This document shows, one piece after another, positions 37,920-50,025 of a stretch of 64,000 nt of DNA. The DNA comes from Bacteroidota bacterium (GTDB taxonomy: Bacteria > Bacteroidota > Bacteroidia > Chitinophagales > Chitinophagaceae), in NCBI GenBank assembly GCA_029561255.1, contig JAKQJH010000134.1, positions 1 to 64,000 on the forward strand, in the 5' to 3' direction. Both the position numbers and the translations under genes were made by a program. Numbering within the stretch: position 1 is the stretch's first letter; each line of letters starts with the position of its first letter. The notes under the pieces are model-generated. The model was not told the origin of the DNA. It did not search any database and saw only the letters and a list, made by a program, of their open reading frames with translations.

Positions 37920-38635
37920 TTATACCCTGTCATAATGAAGCCCTGCGGCTGGAACCCGGAGCCTTTTCCGCTTTCCTCCAACAATCAGCCGGCACTCATT
38001 TACTGTTTGTCAATGATGGCAGCACAGATAATACGCAGCAGGTACTGGAACAGATCCGGAATAATAATCCGGACCAGGTAACAATTCTGTCATTGACCAG
38101 CCAAAGTGGTAAAGGGGAAGCCGTGCGACGCGGCATGATGGAAAGCCTGTCCCTGTTTCCTGCTGTTACGGTTTCCGGTTATATGGATGCGGACTTATCC
38201 GTCAGCCTGGATGAAATGACCCGTCTCTTCGGATGCTTCAGCCATGCAGAGAAACGTTTCATTCTGGGAAGCCGGGTTAAAAAAATCGGTGCACAGATCA
38301 GCCGGAATGAATGGCGGCACTTTTACAGCCGTATTATTGCCACTATTGTGGGTTCCATCATCCGGCTGGATGTATACGATACCCAATGCAGTGCCAAGCT
38401 GTTTCGCCAGGATAGTATTGAAACTGTTTTCAACAAACCATTCAGAACAAAATGGTTGTTTGATGTGGAGATTATCTGCCGTTTGCACAAGGCCTATGGA
38501 CCGTTAAATGATAACGGGCTGGAAGAACCCCTGCTTGAATGGACGGAACGAAAGGGTTCCAAACTCCGCTGGTACAGTATCTTCCGGGTAATCCGTGAAG
38601 TCTTCATTTTAAAGAAATACTATACCGGCAAATGA
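37901..38635 (+). CDS. Glycosyltransferase family 2 (dolichyl-phosphate-sugar synthase type)
   Basis: RSIIIPCHNEALRLE...LLFVNDGSTDNTQQVL...GYMDADLSVSLDEM. Confidence 0.92.
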   Translation: MPVRSIIIPCHNEALRLEPGAFSAFLQQSAGTHLLFVNDGSTDNTQQVLEQIRNNNPDQVTILSLTSQSGKGEAVRRGMMESLSLFPAVTVSGYMDADLSVSLDEMTRLFGCFSHAEKRFILGSRVKKIGAQISRNEWRHFYSRIIATIVGSIIRLDVYDTQCSAKLFRQDSIETVFNKPFRTKWLFDVEIICRLHKAYGPLNDNGLEEPLLEWTERKGSKLRWYSIFRVIREVFILKKYYTGK

Positions 38636-40821
38636 CTGAATCCGGAAATAATAAAAAATACCAGGACTACCTGTTTATTATCGTTCTGGCCCTGTTGGCA
38701 TACTGGCCGGTTTCCTTTATGCTGTTCAGCGTAAAGAACGACGCGATCAATTATTTCCTGGCGATGCGCTACAATACCAGCGAAGCCATTCAATCCGGGC
38801 ATTTCCCTTTATGGTCTCCCTATATTAACCTCGGCTATCCGCTCCATGGCGATATGCAATCCGGCACCTGGAATCCGGTGGTACTGGTGATGAGCCTTGT
38901 CCGTAAGTATGATATATACTGGCTCCAACTGGAAACTATCATCACCATAATTATTTCAGGATGCAGTTTCTATAAGTTGTTATCGCATTTCCAACTCAGC
39001 CGGGTCATCTTATTGGCTGGCAGCGCGGCCTATATGCTCAATGGTTATATAACGGATGCGGGTCAGTTCCTGAACTGGCTCTATGCGGCCGCTTACCTGC
39101 CCCTGGTAGTACTCTATGCTATCCGGAGTTTTGAACAGTTCAGCACCCGGGATGCCTTTTTACTGGGAGTCAGTTTTTCACTGATGTTATTATCTGCTTA
39201 CCCTGCCGATTTTATTTTATTGGGATACTTACTGACGGCCTATTTCCTGTTCTCCGTTTTCCGTTATAAAAAAGATTCGGGCCTGATTAAAAGTTTTACA
39301 CGTTGTTTGAAACCAGCACTGATTGCTGTCGTGAGTTTTGCGTTGATTTGCCTGCCAGCTATTCTCTCCTACCTGCCCTTTCTGGCTTCCATCCGGCGGG
39401 GAAACGGCGTGGAATTGGATGTCGCGTTGTCCAATTCATTTTCGCCCGTCAATTTTATTTCAGTTTTAACCCCCTGGCCCACCCAACGGCTTAACTGGGA
39501 ACAATATACGGATCCGCTGATCCGTAACAGTTACATGGGCCTGATTCCCCTGGTGTTTCTTATTACGTATTTCCGGCAAAAAAGCAAAAAAACATTTGTT
39601 CAGTATTTCTTTACCGGCACCCTGATTTTCTTCCTCCTGTTTAGCCTGGGTAAAGCCGGAGGACTGAGGGTACTCAGTTATTACACATTGCCGCTGTTGG
39701 ATAGTTTCCGTCACCCGGCCAATGCAAAACTCTTCGTTCTCTTTGCCGCCCAGTTATTGTCCTTTCTTACACTTGATAAGTACCTGAAAGAGCCGGGTTC
39801 TTTACAGCCGGCCATCAAGCGGATCGTGAATATTTTACTGGTGATAACCGGTCTCTTACTGATCACCGGACTTTTTAAGACCCGGATATTCCAACTGGCA
39901 GGGAAGCTGAATGTAACACATGGACGTTTAGACCTTAAAACCATATTTGATGCTATTAGCTTTTATGACTTCCTGTTTCTAAACGCAACCCTGGCATTCA
40001 TCATACTCCTTATGCTGCGTTGGACTTTAAAGAAGAACCGTCTGCAGCGATGGTTGTTGCCGGTGCTCTGTGCCGAAATGATACTGGCTGCACAATTCAT
40101 GCTCCCATTGACCTATTTCAGGACTTCTTCACCACAAACGGTACAAAATATACTGAACGCACAACCGAAAGGTTATCCGGCTCCTGACGGGTTTACTTCT
40201 ATACGTGAGATGTCCGCAGATGGAATGAATTATTTTAATGAAATCGGTTGCCTCAACCCGTTTAATAAAAAGCCGGGACGCTCCGATTATATTATCACCC
40301 CGGCCAATCTTTCCTGGCAACTGGATTTCTGGGAGGACACGGCTTTCCGTGAAAAAATAATTGAATACCCTTTCTATTATTTAGCGGATACTATTTACCA
40401 GGTTCCTGATAAAAAAGATTTTATAAGGGATACCCTGTCCCGGAAAGCTGCATTAGCCAATCTGTCTTTATATGCAAAACCGCTGATTCCTGATAACCAG
40501 GATGCCCTATCCGTCATTGAATCATTCGGCCCCGAACATATTCGCTTTAAAGTAAATTCAGCCGGACCAACTTTCCTTGTTTTATTTCAGAATCATTACC
40601 CGAATTGGGCCGTCAGAATAAATGGTCAAAAAACGGATATCATTCCAACCAATCATGCATTTATGGGGGTGGTGGTTCCGGGTGGGGAACAAGTAGTGGA
40701 GTTCCGGTATGAAGCCCCCGGTATTCTATACATGGCCATGGGTTCACTACTCTTTACTCTTGCCGGTTTAGTGTACTTTAGCCGGAAGAAAAAAAATACC
40801 CGTGAACAGAAAGCTGACTAA
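38632..40821 (+). CDS. YfhO-like multi-spanning membrane protein
   Basis: 729 aa, multi-TM; GYPLHGDMQSGTWNPVVLVMSLV, DSFRHPANAKLFVLFAAQLLSFL; C-terminal periplasmic-type domain. Confidence 0.7.
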   Translation: MTESGNNKKYQDYLFIIVLALLAYWPVSFMLFSVKNDAINYFLAMRYNTSEAIQSGHFPLWSPYINLGYPLHGDMQSGTWNPVVLVMSLVRKYDIYWLQLETIITIIISGCSFYKLLSHFQLSRVILLAGSAAYMLNGYITDAGQFLNWLYAAAYLPLVVLYAIRSFEQFSTRDAFLLGVSFSLMLLSAYPADFILLGYLLTAYFLFSVFRYKKDSGLIKSFTRCLKPALIAVVSFALICLPAILSYLPFLASIRRGNGVELDVALSNSFSPVNFISVLTPWPTQRLNWEQYTDPLIRNSYMGLIPLVFLITYFRQKSKKTFVQYFFTGTLIFFLLFSLGKAGGLRVLSYYTLPLLDSFRHPANAKLFVLFAAQLLSFLTLDKYLKEPGSLQPAIKRIVNILLVITGLLLITGLFKTRIFQLAGKLNVTHGRLDLKTIFDAISFYDFLFLNATLAFIILLMLRWTLKKNRLQRWLLPVLCAEMILAAQFMLPLTYFRTSSPQTVQNILNAQPKGYPAPDGFTSIREMSADGMNYFNEIGCLNPFNKKPGRSDYIITPANLSWQLDFWEDTAFREKIIEYPFYYLADTIYQVPDKKDFIRDTLSRKAALANLSLYAKPLIPDNQDALSVIESFGPEHIRFKVNSAGPTFLVLFQNHYPNWAVRINGQKTDIIPTNHAFMGVVVPGGEQVVEFRYEAPGILYMAMGSLLFTLAGLVYFSRKKKNTREQKAD

Positions 40822-41509
40822 TACGATTCGTTTTGTAATGGATGAAGGCCTCCCTGCTTTTATCCGCGACAGCCGCTGGTTCATGTACCCTTTCTTCTGG
40901 TATTGGTTCAAGGGAAAGAACCTGGCTACTTATATGGACTTTAAGAAGATTGCCTGGGGTTTATCAGAAGCCGCTTTCAACCGCGTATACCAGGAACTGG
41001 ATTGCAGGGCCACCGACCGCCCTACCGACCTGAATGAGAAATGTATCCGGCTTATGCTGGAAAAACTTCATCCCGAAGCTAAAACTATGCTGGATGTAGG
41101 TTGCGGAAGAGGACATTGGCTTTCATTAGCCGGCGGGGCCCGGAAAGATCTGCTGCTTACCGGCTGTGATGTATTCGAAGAATCCACCGTTAATAAATCC
41201 TTTACTTTCAAACAGGGTTCAATCTACCAGCTGCCATTTGAGGACCGGTCTTTTGATATTGTCACCTGCCATCATACGATCGAGCATTTGCCCGATATCC
41301 ATAAAGCCATATCAGAATTGAAAAGAGTAACCCGTAAACAACTGATTATTGTTACACCCCGGCAACGTTACTTCTACTATACCCTGGACCTTCACCTGCA
41401 TTTCTTCCCTGAAAAGGAATACCTGCAACAGGTCACCGGCATACCCAACGGTGATTATATGGATTGCGACGGAGACTGGTGCCTGATCGCCAATACCGGT
41501 TCTATTTAA
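40802..41509 (+). CDS. Class I SAM-dependent methyltransferase (GTG start, overlaps upstream gene)
   Basis: [18 protein letters not shown]...[27 protein letters not shown]. Confidence 0.88.
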   Translation: MNRKLTNTIRFVMDEGLPAFIRDSRWFMYPFFWYWFKGKNLATYMDFKKIAWGLSEAAFNRVYQELDCRATDRPTDLNEKCIRLMLEKLHPEAKTMLDVGCGRGHWLSLAGGARKDLLLTGCDVFEESTVNKSFTFKQGSIYQLPFEDRSFDIVTCHHTIEHLPDIHKAISELKRVTRKQLIIVTPRQRYFYYTLDLHLHFFPEKEYLQQVTGIPNGDYMDCDGDWCLIANTGSI

Positions 41510-43362
41510 TGTGTTTATCTTTTAAAGCAGCCGCCACGGCCGTATCCATGAGCCTTTCTGCATAGGGTCTTGAAATGTCATTTAATTTTTCGACCCCCGC
41601 CTGTATGGCATCCTTGGTTCCCTGCTCCCGCAGACGGGTCAGCTCTTCCATGGCTTTTTCAGTTTCGGCAAGTTCCATGTCCGTGAGGAAACCGGTATTT
41701 CGCTGAATAAACTGGCGGGTGGTTTCCAGAATCTGCAAGGCTTCTGTCTGTGCTTCCACCAATGCCCGGGTGCGGATATCTTCCTTTGCATTCGTGATAG
41801 AGTCCATCAGCATTTTCTCCACTTCCGCATCTGAAAGTCCATACTGCGGTTTCACGTCAATACTTTGTTCCACCCCACTCCGTAGTTCTTTTGCTTTTAC
41901 AGTCAGAATGCCATCCGCGTTCACCAGGAATGAAACCTCTACTTTAGGTAATCCGGCCGGCATTCCCGGAATGCCCGTCAGGTTAAACTCAGCCAGTTTA
42001 CGGTTGTCTTTGACCAGGTCTCTCTCGCCCTGAAATACACTGATGCGCATACTTCCCTGGCCATCTTTCTGTGTGGTGTATTGCCTTCCGGCTTTGGATG
42101 GTATTTTTGAATTGCGGGGAATCAATACATCCATCAATCCGCCCATGGTCTCGATACCCAGGGAAAGGGGTGTGATATCAAGTAATAACAGGTCTTTATT
42201 ATTTCCGGCCAATACATCGGCCTGTACCGCCGCACCAAGCGCCACCACTTCGTCGGGATTCAAGGTATCATGTACTTTTTTTCCAAAAAAAGCACTGACT
42301 CTTTGTTTCACTAAAGGCACCCGGGTGGAACCGCCCACCATCACCACTTCATCAATATCACTGGTTGCAAGACCGGCATCTTTCATGGCACCGGCACAAC
42401 TGGTAATAGTGCGGTCAATCAATGGCGTAATCAGTTGTTCCAACTGTTCCCTGCTCAGACTGAACTCCTGTTCCGCCACCTCCCCGATATAATTGTCGCT
42501 GCTGCTCAAGGCAATTTTGGCTGTTTCCGCCAGGAGCCGGAGTTCCTGTGAAAGATTTTTATGCATCTTCAGTTCCTCATCAGTAATACCAGCCAAAGAT
42601 GCCCAATACTGTACAATCGCCCGGTCAATATCATCGCCACCCAGGTAAGTATCCCCATTCGTGGAGAGTACTTCGAAAATGCCATTACTGATCCGAAGTA
42701 TGGATATATCAAATGTTCCACCACCCAGGTCATACACGGCAATCGTCTTTATTTCATCCCGACTTAACCCAAGCCCGTAAGCCAGGCTGGCGGCGGTAGG
42801 TTCGTTCACAATACGGAGCACATCCAGACCCGCCAGTTTGCCCGCATCACGGGTTGCCTGCCGCTGGGCATCATTAAAATAAGCCGGCACGGTGATTACG
42901 GCTTTCGTAACCGGTGTTTTCAGTATATGTTCCGCTCTTGCTTTAAGTTCCTTCAGAATCAGGGAAGATAATTCCACAGGCGAGTAGAAGACCTCTCCCA
43001 CCTGAATTTTCACGAGGCTTTCTGTATGGTCATCAATCACTTTATAACTAAAGTAACCGCTGTGTTCCCGGATATCATTGTAAGATTTTCCCATGAGCCG
43101 CTTCACAGAAAAAATGGTGTGCTGAGGCTCGGTGATCAGGAATTTTTTGGCTTCTTCTCCTACAGTCACCTGTCCCGTTTCGCCGAAATGAACAATGGAA
43201 GGAACCAGGGAAACGCCGTCATGTTCTTTTAATACAACCGGTTGCCGGGTATCCGGGTGTATGATCGCGACCAGGCTGTTGGTGGTACCCAGGTCGATTC
43301 CGACAATCATTTCATGCTGTTGCAGACTTCCCGTGGCTATGTTAATTCCTATTTTGGCCATA
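41502..43362 (-). CDS. hscA: Hsp70-family Fe-S assembly chaperone HscA
   Basis: [33 protein letters not shown]; 'INIATGSLQ'-type N-terminus and truncated lid are HscA-like. The ORF track start at 43436 is probably an over-extension. Confidence 0.85.
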
Positions 43363-43462
43363 ATTGATAGTAATTCTTTTGTGATCTTATCGCAGGGCAG
43401 GCCCCTGGCTGGGATAACCATGTATCCAATCTGCAAAATTCGCTTATCCCGGGCGTAAAAAA

Positions 43463-43485
43463 AAGTCCCGCCGGGGCGGGACTTT
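43463..43485 (-). terminator. Terminator downstream of the PorU2-like gene
   Basis: AAGTCCCGCC-GGG-GCGGGACTT flanked by A/T tracts. Confidence 0.85.
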
Positions 43486-43504
43486 TCGTTTTTTGGAATA
43501 TTTT

Positions 43505-46500
43505 CTAACGCATCAGGTACATTTTGCCGTACCCTTTGTTGAAATACTTATTGGTATCATCGCCTTGCGCCTTGTATTTATCAAGGGCTTTGCCATTCAG
43601 GTTGGTAATCACCCGGTAGAGATAGATACCATTTGCCAGTTTCTGGCCATACTGGTCAGTACCATCCCATTTGAACTCTGTGATATTACGTCCAATGCGG
43701 AGTGGCCCAAGTTCGTCCTTGGTGATTTCACGTACAATCTTACCCGTCACTGTCATGATCTCGATTTTGATATTCTGCGGCACTTCATTACCGGTAATGG
43801 TAAATACAAAGGCCGTGGAACTGGTGAACGGATTCGGGTAGTTGAGCATATTGGAGATCATCGGCTTATTGATCACCTCAAATAATACACGGTATTCTAT
43901 GGCACCGGCTTCATTGGCACTCTTATCTTCCCCTGAAACAATCAATTCATATTCCCCATCCTGCTCAAAATAAGGCCGGAAGTTGAGCGTGGCGGTATTG
44001 TCATTGACCGGCACCTGTCCTGCTGGATTAAATTGCAGGGTGTCGTTATTGAAATAGAAGCGGCGCAGGCTGCCATTGGGATAACGTACCTGTAATGTCA
44101 GCAGGCTGGTATCATCCAATGCCATCCATTTAGCTTCATCCTTCAACTTAATAATAATGTCCGGTTTGGAGGATACAATATCGCGGTTCAGGATATGCAT
44201 CCCGTCAAATGTTACATCCAGTAAAGGATTCAGGCTATCTGGTTTTACGTAAAGATTACGGAAAGCAAAATTATTAAAATGATACTGTTCCCACTGGTCA
44301 TTATCCGGGTTAGCTTCCACATATACCGTATTGGCGCCAGGTATGGTTCCGGTGGCCACCACCGCACCGATCTGCAACGTATCATTAATCGGCAGAGGCC
44401 GGGTTCTTGGCTGGGGTATAATATGCGGAATGTTATTTTTATCGGTTATTACCATCTTCACCTTGATACTGTCAAATGGCGCTTCACTCACATTCTTAAA
44501 CCCGACTTTAAACTGGTAAGGTTCACCCACATCCACCGTGTCTTTCACATTCAGGTAAAGATTTGGCGCAATGGCTCCTTCCGGAACGGGTTGATAAGTC
44601 ACTCTCCAATAACGCAGGTTGTATGGGGTGAAATGGATATTGTCTGAACTACGCATCTGGAGTTTCAGGAAGGGATATTCTTCCGCATCTACATCAGACA
44701 GGTCAAAATCCTGCTGCAGGGGTGTCAGTCCGGTATACAATGGCATTTCGTCGCCATCTGCTGTAATCCCAATTACATTTAAAGTGGTGGTATCGCCGGC
44801 CGGTTCAGCGCTTCCTCTCCATTTCAGTTGTTTCCAGGCCTTGGCCGGACCAAATAAAGGGGAAGTGATAAATCCTACGGTATCGACGGTCGGACAATCA
44901 ACAGAAAGAGTTGGATTGTCCACCACACCTGCTCCAAATACCCATTTGGGAGCAAACGACGGGTCATTCTTTTTATAAACTAAACCGAAAGGTCTGGGAC
45001 GATAGAATGAATCAATACCCGACAATCCGGCATTTTTAAGATAATGATAAAGGGAATTTCCCGCACCGTACAGCGATTCATCCGCCGCCCAATCATTCGC
45101 ATAAGCAATTGGGAAATTGGGCGCCCCGCCAAAAGTATTCGGATCCAGGGTGAAGTTTCTGACGACGACATAGTGCCCATCAGGAATAGAGTCTTTCATG
45201 AAATCCATCATGCGCTTCCTGAATTCCGGGGTGGTATAACGGTATTCGAAATTGTATGGAGTAAGTACACCAGAAAGATTCATAGGAGCATGACTTCTGA
45301 AACGCCCGTCACCCAGGTCATTCGGGAAATTAGTAGCTGCCCTGAGAACAACATTCCTCCATGGTCTGAAGCTCACGGGGTCAAAAACATTAAACACCAA
45401 CGACTGGAACCAGGAGGTTAGCCTGATATTGGCAATACCATTTATCGCAACAGAAAAGGCGGCAGCACTGGATGATCCACTGGTCACGTAGGTACCCATT
45501 TTCAGGAAGAGATTCTGGTATACATTCCCGAATTTATAGTCATGGGTGGCAGAATCCAGTTTTATCCTGTTGTAAGTTGATTTGCTCAATTGGTAAAAAT
45601 CAGATTGATTATATCCAAGATCGCTGCTGTTTGGACCCGAGTTGCTGAGATAAACAAAAGATGATTTATTCCAGGAAGGCTGCCCACTGGCAGGCACAGG
45701 CGCCACTCTCCAATGGTATACGGCACTGTCACGCAGGTTCATTCCATGTACAAATTCCATAACCCCACCTGAAGAACTCTGCGTATGGGATACCTTGAGC
45801 GGTGAATTGAAAAACTCAGTGGTGTCCATTTCCATGACATACTGTTTCAATACGCCAAAAGGATTGGCCGTGGATGCCACCAGCTTTAATGCGGGGTTGT
45901 TTACAATGGCATAATTATATGGATATACCGGACGGGCTTCGTCTTCATAGATGTAGATATCCTTGGTGATACAGTTATTGGTTTCATACAATTCATCTAC
46001 TGTATTATCTGCATCCAGGCATATAGAAATACGATTGAGCCCTTTATCCCGGGTTGCCACAATATCGATAGCATAAGACAATGAATCCATGTATCGTACA
46101 CCCGGAATTGTATCCCGGCGGATCACTTCAGTGGTCAGGTTGGGATAGGTCCGCTTCACTTCCACTACAATATTTTTATTCAACGCCTTACCCAGATTGA
46201 CAAATTTCGCATCTACTTTAAAATGTGTTTCTGCTACAGATATAAAACTGGGATTCACTTTTACCAGCGGTTCTTCTATCGCATAATCCGGTTTATCGGT
46301 AGACCCGTCAAAACGAATCGCCGGGTCACCATGCAAAGTGGCCTGTTCGGTATGGAACCGGGCATAATAATCATTTTGGGTAGTGAGGTTGTATACCTGG
46401 GCTACGGATTCACGCATCACTTCTCCCAGTGTCTTTCCATAATGTGAAACCGATGCCGCCCCCATCGTTTTGGTATTCATGATATCGAGATAATGCACAA

Positions 46501-48634
46501 TACCGAAGTGCGTACTGGCAATGAAAGCGATGGATCCCCGCTGGTCCGCCAGTACAAATTTTTCCGAAAGGGTTTCTTTGGTTAAGAAACGAAGTGTGTT
46601 GAAATTATAGAAATTACCGGCATTACAACCCATTACAATGGTAATCGGGTATTTGCCTGCATTATTATACTGATCAGGATTATCAAGGTTGAACTCAAGC
46701 GTGGTGGCGGAAGAGTGACCGAAATAAGTCATCACCCCGATACCCGTTTCAAACAGCTTGTACAGACGTTCACTGCTGGCTTGTTCCACCGGAGCAGAAG
46801 ACACTTTACTGAAGGTATTCACATTTGCACCATAGAAGGTATCGGCAACAATTGACCGGTAACGCTCCATATCTGCTGTAAGGATCGCTCCCAGCGAACC
46901 ATCAGCGGCTCCGATTACATGCACTACATTTTTCTGCCAGGCCCTGTCTGCAATCAGCGGACTGGAGAAAGCCTGAGCCTGTTCATACTGCCTTACTTTA
47001 GCAAGGTAAACCAGTACTTCATCACCTGAAATGGTCGACAGGCGGCCGATCGATACTTTTGGAATACCGTCCCCTCTTGAATCACATGCAAGTAAGTTAT
47101 CGGAAGCAGGAAATCCAAAAGAAGGTATAAACGAAAGTCGCTCCACATCCGGGTTTGATTCATAACTCCGGTACTGTGTATAATTCAGGCCTTTACCGAT
47201 CAATATAATATTCTTCACCGGGGCACTGTAACGGGCACGTGTCCAAAGAATGAAATTCCGGATAGCGGCCGGGCTTTTTTTAACGCCCAGTCCAAACTGG
47301 TCATACAGTTCATCAATCAGGTACACTTTGGCATTATGACTTCCACCGGCGGCAGAACTACGGTAGGTTTTATATTCTTCCACCGGATTGGCCCCTGAGG
47401 TAGAGGACTGCATAACAGGGTGAGTAATGATCAGGTAATTTCCCTGGTTGGCAGCAGTAAGATAATTAACAAAATTCCGGGTTTGCAGGCTGGTCACCTG
47501 GAAAATCGGATAATTAGGATACTGACCAAACATGATCAGTTTCCGCTTTACGGAGGAAGGCTCCAATACTACTTTAATCAGGTTTGGATTGGTGATATCG
47601 GTTACATACCTTTTCCCATTGGTAATGTCATAGATAACAGGACTGACTCCTCCATGGGTGAAATTTACGATCTCTAAATAGTTACCGGCTGGGTTGGCTT
47701 CCAGTTCAAAACGGAAATTACTCCCGCCGCCAAAATTGAACAAGCGGGGATAAACCAGTTCGGTCTGTGCAATCGCCATCCGGTCATTGGAAATACTGGT
47801 TGCATTCTTTACCGCTACTGAAGCTGTGCCTGCACTGATCAGCGAAGCATCAAAAGTGGTTTGAAATTTTTTGTAGTCAAAGAAATCCATGGTCTGGGTG
47901 GCCACCAGGGTATTATTTATCCTGACTTCCACCTGGCGTGGATTGAGTGCATTTCCAGAAGCATTGATCTTTATTAAAGGGGCCGGGGCACCCGCACCAT
48001 TATAGGGGTACAGGTTAGCCATGCTTTCAGTACGTGTTACATTCGTACCAATATCCGGAGAAGCCCATCCTTCACCCTGATCATAGGAAGAAGAATACAC
48101 ATACTCCCCTACAACCGCGGCATATCCATTATTAATCCTGCTCTTATAATAAATTCCCTCTGTATGAAGAAAATATGGCTCCACAGTTAAAGTGGTAGGC
48201 AGCGCATTAGCAGTCGGAACCAGCCGGAGATTGGCACTGGCCGCATTAATAGTCAGAAAGTAGGAAACTGTATCTGTTTCAAGACTCCATTTGTCATTCA
48301 GCTGGTAATCCGCATTCCGGTACAATTCATTATCCGATTTACCATCATTCATTTCTCCCCAGAACTCAAGATAATCACCCGCGCCTAAGGTACCGGTCTG
48401 CACCGTTGTGTACATGGGCACCTGTTCTCCCTTTCTCCATAATTGAAAGTCCTGGGCAGGGGTGTTACCAATACCCAGAGAAGCCAGCACAGGCTGACTG
48501 ATCCGGTAAAGTCCGTTAACACCTACTTTAAATTTATAATAGGTTTTGGAATAGTCAATCCATTCATTATTGTAGGTCTGCGACTGGGCAGCCAGACCGG
48601 AAATAAGAAGTAGCAGAAGTAAAAGTCTTTTCAT
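43505..48634 (-). CDS. Putative type IX secretion system sortase PorU2-like (C25 gingipain-like family)
   Basis: 1709 aa; signal peptide; [12 protein letters not shown] and VMGCNAGNF (His/Cys motifs); C-terminal T9SS sorting domain ([16 protein letters not shown]...NGIYLYRV). Confidence 0.9.
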   Translation of the reverse strand: MKRLLLLLLLISGLAAQSQTYNNEWIDYSKTYYKFKVGVNGLYRISQPVLASLGIGNTPAQDFQLWRKGEQVPMYTTVQTGTLGAGDYLEFWGEMNDGKSDNELYRNADYQLNDKWSLETDTVSYFLTINAASANLRLVPTANALPTTLTVEPYFLHTEGIYYKSRINNGYAAVVGEYVYSSSYDQGEGWASPDIGTNVTRTESMANLYPYNGAGAPAPLIKINASGNALNPRQVEVRINNTLVATQTMDFFDYKKFQTTFDASLISAGTASVAVKNATSISNDRMAIAQTELVYPRLFNFGGGSNFRFELEANPAGNYLEIVNFTHGGVSPVIYDITNGKRYVTDITNPNLIKVVLEPSSVKRKLIMFGQYPNYPIFQVTSLQTRNFVNYLTAANQGNYLIITHPVMQSSTSGANPVEEYKTYRSSAAGGSHNAKVYLIDELYDQFGLGVKKSPAAIRNFILWTRARYSAPVKNIILIGKGLNYTQYRSYESNPDVERLSFIPSFGFPASDNLLACDSRGDGIPKVSIGRLSTISGDEVLVYLAKVRQYEQAQAFSSPLIADRAWQKNVVHVIGAADGSLGAILTADMERYRSIVADTFYGANVNTFSKVSSAPVEQASSERLYKLFETGIGVMTYFGHSSATTLEFNLDNPDQYNNAGKYPITIVMGCNAGNFYNFNTLRFLTKETLSEKFVLADQRGSIAFIASTHFGIVHYLDIMNTKTMGAASVSHYGKTLGEVMRESVAQVYNLTTQNDYYARFHTEQATLHGDPAIRFDGSTDKPDYAIEEPLVKVNPSFISVAETHFKVDAKFVNLGKALNKNIVVEVKRTYPNLTTEVIRRDTIPGVRYMDSLSYAIDIVATRDKGLNRISICLDADNTVDELYETNNCITKDIYIYEDEARPVYPYNYAIVNNPALKLVASTANPFGVLKQYVMEMDTTEFFNSPLKVSHTQSSSGGVMEFVHGMNLRDSAVYHWRVAPVPASGQPSWNKSSFVYLSNSGPNSSDLGYNQSDFYQLSKSTYNRIKLDSATHDYKFGNVYQNLFLKMGTYVTSGSSSAAAFSVAINGIANIRLTSWFQSLVFNVFDPVSFRPWRNVVLRAATNFPNDLGDGRFRSHAPMNLSGVLTPYNFEYRYTTPEFRKRMMDFMKDSIPDGHYVVVRNFTLDPNTFGGAPNFPIAYANDWAADESLYGAGNSLYHYLKNAGLSGIDSFYRPRPFGLVYKKNDPSFAPKWVFGAGVVDNPTLSVDCPTVDTVGFITSPLFGPAKAWKQLKWRGSAEPAGDTTTLNVIGITADGDEMPLYTGLTPLQQDFDLSDVDAEEYPFLKLQMRSSDNIHFTPYNLRYWRVTYQPVPEGAIAPNLYLNVKDTVDVGEPYQFKVGFKNVSEAPFDSIKVKMVITDKNNIPHIIPQPRTRPLPINDTLQIGAVVATGTIPGANTVYVEANPDNDQWEQYHFNNFAFRNLYVKPDSLNPLLDVTFDGMHILNRDIVSSKPDIIIKLKDEAKWMALDDTSLLTLQVRYPNGSLRRFYFNNDTLQFNPAGQVPVNDNTATLNFRPYFEQDGEYELIVSGEDKSANEAGAIEYRVLFEVINKPMISNMLNYPNPFTSSTAFVFTITGNEVPQNIKIEIMTVTGKIVREITKDELGPLRIGRNITEFKWDGTDQYGQKLANGIYLYRVITNLNGKALDKYKAQGDDTNKYFNKGYGKMYLMR

Positions 48635-48664
48635 GGATCAATAATTTATCGGGTACTGACAGAT

Positions 48665-49777
48665 TTAATTAGCATCGTTTTTGTTTCCCACCAGGTTGAA
48701 CCGGAGTGAAAAAACATGGGTAAATAACGGATTGGTCTGGTTGGCCAGGTTGGTAAAGGCATAATCAACCGAAAAGTTCTGGATTTTAAAACCAGCTCCG
48801 GCACTCGGCTGGTAAATCCAGACCCGCTTTTGATTCACCGTATCCCCGTCATACAGGGCTTTCTGGAAATTGTTGATACCACCGCGGAGGAAGAAAACAT
48901 TATTGATATTCAGCTCCAGTCCCAGTTTAGGATCAGCACTTACCGGATCGGCACTGATCACCGTATTCCGCTGTCCGTCAAATGTGAGGTCAATATTAGC
49001 TTCTGCCAGTAAACTGGATTTCTGTCCCACTTTAAATTCACGGGCGATACCCAGCACAACCCTGGGTGCCGTTAATTCGGTGGACTTAACCGGTATCTCA
49101 TTATTGGTCAGATAGAGTACTTCTTTTTCTTTTTCTGTAAAGGTGAAAGACCAGGCATTAAATGTGCTGGTAATATCACGGGCCGCTATACCAAAGCGCC
49201 AGTTCTTGCTTTTGATTTGCAGACCGGCATCCAGGCCAAAACCCCAGGCTTTGGCAAACTTGCCCACACTGCGGTGAATCACTTTGGCATTCAGTCCAAA
49301 GTCAATATTCTTATTTGCTTTCTCTTTTAATTTCTGGGCAAAGGAAAAAATAAAGGCATAATCTGCGGAAGAGAAAGACTGGATATTGTTGTAATTAATG
49401 GATCCATCGGGTTCCACCAGGAATAAGGTGTTCATGATATCGTCCACCGCAAAACGTAAACCGGTGATACCGATGGTTCGCTTATTTCCTGAAGTAGGAA
49501 GGGCAATGCTTGCATAATCATACTTACCGATGCCGGCAAAATATTCAGCATGCATGAGGTTTACTTGTGGATGATCTTTGATGTTGACCAGACCGGCGGG
49601 GTTCCAGTAGCCGGCAGTACCATCATTCACGGTGGCGACCTGAGAGCTGCCCATGGCCAACCCTCGTGCACCAGCCCCGATATTCAGGAATTCATTCGAA
49701 TATTTCCTGAATTGAGCATGAGTAACCTGAAACAGCGTGGTGGTAAGCAGTAGCAGGAATAAGCGGTTCGTTTTCAT
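48665..49777 (-). CDS. PorV/PorQ family T9SS outer-membrane protein
   Basis: AQFRKYSNEFLNIGAGARGLAMGSSQVATVNDGTAGYWNPAGLVNI, FadL-like beta-barrel start. Confidence 0.92.
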   Translation of the reverse strand: MKTNRLFLLLLTTTLFQVTHAQFRKYSNEFLNIGAGARGLAMGSSQVATVNDGTAGYWNPAGLVNIKDHPQVNLMHAEYFAGIGKYDYASIALPTSGNKRTIGITGLRFAVDDIMNTLFLVEPDGSINYNNIQSFSSADYAFIFSFAQKLKEKANKNIDFGLNAKVIHRSVGKFAKAWGFGLDAGLQIKSKNWRFGIAARDITSTFNAWSFTFTEKEKEVLYLTNNEIPVKSTELTAPRVVLGIAREFKVGQKSSLLAEANIDLTFDGQRNTVISADPVSADPKLGLELNINNVFFLRGGINNFQKALYDGDTVNQKRVWIYQPSAGAGFKIQNFSVDYAFTNLANQTNPLFTHVFSLRFNLVGNKNDAN

Positions 49778-49960
49778 TCACTGATTTTTCAAAATAAGCA
49801 ATGGATTAAATTACTTGTTTTCGATTAGGTATTGGATAGCTTGTAAAATTAATCTTTACCCTTCTAAAATCATAACATTGTGGAGGGTTTAGACTAATCA
49901 TTGAAAACGAATATTTTACATGAATATTGCCCCGGCAGGGCCTAAATCTGCATTCTGCCT

Positions 49961-49968
49961 TATTTTTG
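49961..49968 (+). promoter_or_regulatory. TAnnTTTG -7 element (TATTTTTG) for tyrS
   Basis: About 58 bp upstream of the tyrS ATG. Confidence 0.5.
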
Positions 49969-50025
49969 CTGGATTATTAGGGGTAATTACATATCCCCCC
50001 ACATTGACAATCAATTAATTAAAAA

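Noticed and set aside
43505-48634. Caspase-like or defence protease
   Set aside because: C25/PorU motifs, signal peptide, T9SS sorting domain and adjacent PorV/PorQ indicate secretion, not a defence system.
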